A stretch of 64,000 nt of DNA. Origin: Marinomonas sp. CT5 (lineage in GTDB: Bacteria; Pseudomonadota; Gammaproteobacteria; Pseudomonadales; Marinomonadaceae). Made by a program: the position numbers and the translations under genes. The notes under the pieces were generated by a model. It saw nothing but the letters and a program-made list of their open reading frames with translations, made no database searches and was not told where the DNA came from. Of the stretch, positions 62,742 through 64,000 are shown piece after piece (the stretch's first letter is position 1; each line of letters starts with the position of its first letter). The stretch covers positions 3,102,884 to 3,166,883 of the forward strand of contig NZ_CP025572.1 of assembly GCF_018336975.1 (NCBI RefSeq), given 5' to 3'.

Positions 62742-63962
62742 CTAACCCCCAACTTCCCTTTCATCAATACCCCCACCACTCGCAGCAAGCCGCAAATCAT
62801 CAAGGTAATCAGCCCAGTGCTGAAGCATCTTTTCGCGCTTATCTAAGTGCTTGGTTCGATTGTATGCTCGCCCATTCTCGTCTTTTACTCTATGTGCTAG
62901 CTGGTGCTCGATGAGGTGTTGTGGATATTCCAACACTTCATCGAGTATCGTTCTGGCCGTCGCCCGAAATCCATGTGGCGTCTGATCATCGTTCTCATAC
63001 CCCATCGTTCTCAAAGCTACCCTTGTACCATTTTCTGATAAAGGCCGACTTCCGCCACGAGCACTAGGAAAGACATACTTGCCTCGCCCAGTGATAGCGT
63101 AAAGCTCTGTAAGTATTTCAATACTTTGAGTGCTTAGCGGAATAATGTGGTCATAGTGCTTCTTAGCAGATACCAGCTCTATTCTTTTTTTCTTCCAATC
63201 TACTTGCGACCATTCTAAGTGCCTTAGCTCCACTTGGCGACAAAGCCAAAGCGCTGTGCATTTAAGAGCAGCAACAACGACAGGTGTGCCAGCATATCGA
63301 TAAATCGCCAGCATTAAGCGCCCCAGCTCTTCAGGTTCTGTAATTGCCGAAAAATGTTGGGTTTGGTGCGGCCGTAAAGCACCTCTTAAATCACCAGCAG
63401 GATTATAAGATGCGCGGCTAGTAACAATGGCATATCTAAAAATAGAGCCAATCTGCCAGCGTAACCGGTGAGCGGTATCAATCGTCCCTCTGTCCTCAAC
63501 CTTTCTTAGCATGGACAAAATCTCTTGAGCGGTAATCTCTGATATAGGTCGACGACCAATGAAGGGGAAAACATTGCGCTCTAACCCCCGTCTGATCTTT
63601 TCAAGATACCCCTCTGACCTGTCACTCATTGGAACTGTTAACCATTCACGAGCAATAGACTCAAAGCTGTTTTCTCGGCTAACGCCCTGTAAGACCTTCT
63701 GAACCTGCTTATCTGCGCTAGGATCAACACCTTCCTTTAACTGCTTTCTGGCGTTTTCTCGCTCTTCTCTTGCCTCTTTGAGTGATATTTCTGGATAAAC
63801 ACCAATAGACAATGTTTTTTCTTTACCAGAAATTCGGTATTTCAACCGCCAATATTTAGACCCGTTGGGGTTAATGAGCAGATAAAGTCCCTTCTCATCA
63901 AATAATTTATATTGTTTTTCGCGCAATTCAGCCGATTTAATGGCCCTGTCGGTTAGTGGCAT
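62742..63962 (-). CDS. int: P4-type tyrosine integrase
   Basis: 406 residues. N-terminal DUF4102-type arm-binding domain (LTDRAIKSAELREKQYKLFD, KYRISGKEKTLSIGVYPEIS). SAM-like core-binding domain ~105-190. Catalytic domain: Arg in LWLCRQVELRHLEW near 241, HGFRATART near 329, HQLAH near 357 and Tyr in RAYNRT near 366. It inserts and excises the prophage. It is read leftward, with an arm-site-like repeat immediately upstream at the window edge. This places the right prophage end at or just beyond 64000. Confidence 0.93.
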   Translation of the reverse strand: MPLTDRAIKSAELREKQYKLFDEKGLYLLINPNGSKYWRLKYRISGKEKTLSIGVYPEISLKEAREERENARKQLKEGVDPSADKQVQKVLQGVSRENSFESIAREWLTVPMSDRSEGYLEKIRRGLERNVFPFIGRRPISEITAQEILSMLRKVEDRGTIDTAHRLRWQIGSIFRYAIVTSRASYNPAGDLRGALRPHQTQHFSAITEPEELGRLMLAIYRYAGTPVVVAALKCTALWLCRQVELRHLEWSQVDWKKKRIELVSAKKHYDHIIPLSTQSIEILTELYAITGRGKYVFPSARGGSRPLSENGTRVALRTMGYENDDQTPHGFRATARTILDEVLEYPQHLIEHQLAHRVKDENGRAYNRTKHLDKREKMLQHWADYLDDLRLAASGGGIDEREVGG

Positions 63963-63987
63963 AAGTCAATTTATCGCATCATTTGGT

Positions 63988-63996
63988 ACCCCCATT
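63988..63996. repeat. Arm-site-like repeat upstream of integrase
   Basis: ACCCCCATT at 63988-63996 matches the two ACCCCCATA copies at the left end in the same orientation. The sequence is cut by the window edge, so more copies may follow. Confidence 0.45.
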
Positions 63997-64000
63997 GGGG

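Overview
The window covers a gammaproteobacterial chromosome segment followed by an almost complete temperate prophage. The host genes (trxB, moeB, gsk, cheW, trpS, recC-recB-recD), the moderate G+C content and the marine-type protein sequences suggest an Oceanospirillales bacterium, most likely Marinomonas or a close relative. The genus is inferred from protein resemblance alone.

Positions 1-15337 are chromosome. The 3' end of an IS3-family element (1-299) lies directly against the end of trxB. Then come trxB and moeB (leftward), gsk (rightward, ending in a terminator shared with cheW), cheW, a trpS/Tim44-like pair, and a tightly overlapping recC-recB-recD operon.

From about 15520 to beyond 64000 lies a prophage of roughly 48 kb. 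Its left end sits just upstream of recC and carries a tRNA/tmRNA-like 3'-end fragment and two repeats that look like integrase arm sites. Its right end is the P4-type integrase (62742-63962), with a matching repeat at the window edge. From left to right it holds: (a) an Arc/Mnt/KilA-N antirepressor module resembling P22 immI; (b) a cargo block with a lipoprotein, a secreted HNH nuclease, an antitoxin/GNAT pair and a small membrane protein; (c) a leftward late operon read from 47 kb down to 20 kb: lysis genes, TerS, TerL, portal, scaffold, N4-gp56-type capsid, head-tail adaptor, tail fibre, an Mtd-like receptor-binding protein, tail-tip genes, internal virion proteins and a 2705-residue polyvalent ejected protein; (d) a leftward early operon from the immunity region at 53.8 kb (Cro-like, replication HTH proteins with internal iterons, NinB, YbcO-like, RusA); (e) the rightward CI gene and a rightward recombination/modification operon (AlpA-like regulator, RecE-like exonuclease, likely annealing protein, CsrA-FtsK gamma fusion, ASCH protein, cytosine methyltransferase).

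The genes make up a podovirus-like temperate phage. The CI-type repressor appears to act on repeated TTACCTTTTAGGTAA-like operators both between cI and cro and in front of the rightward operon.

The most unusual items are a short protein joining a CsrA RNA-binding domain to an FtsK gamma DNA-reading domain, and an Mtd-like protein whose last ~35 codons carry the signature of diversity-generating-retroelement mutagenesis. The window has no intact reverse transcriptase, only a short downstream stretch that resembles the end of one.
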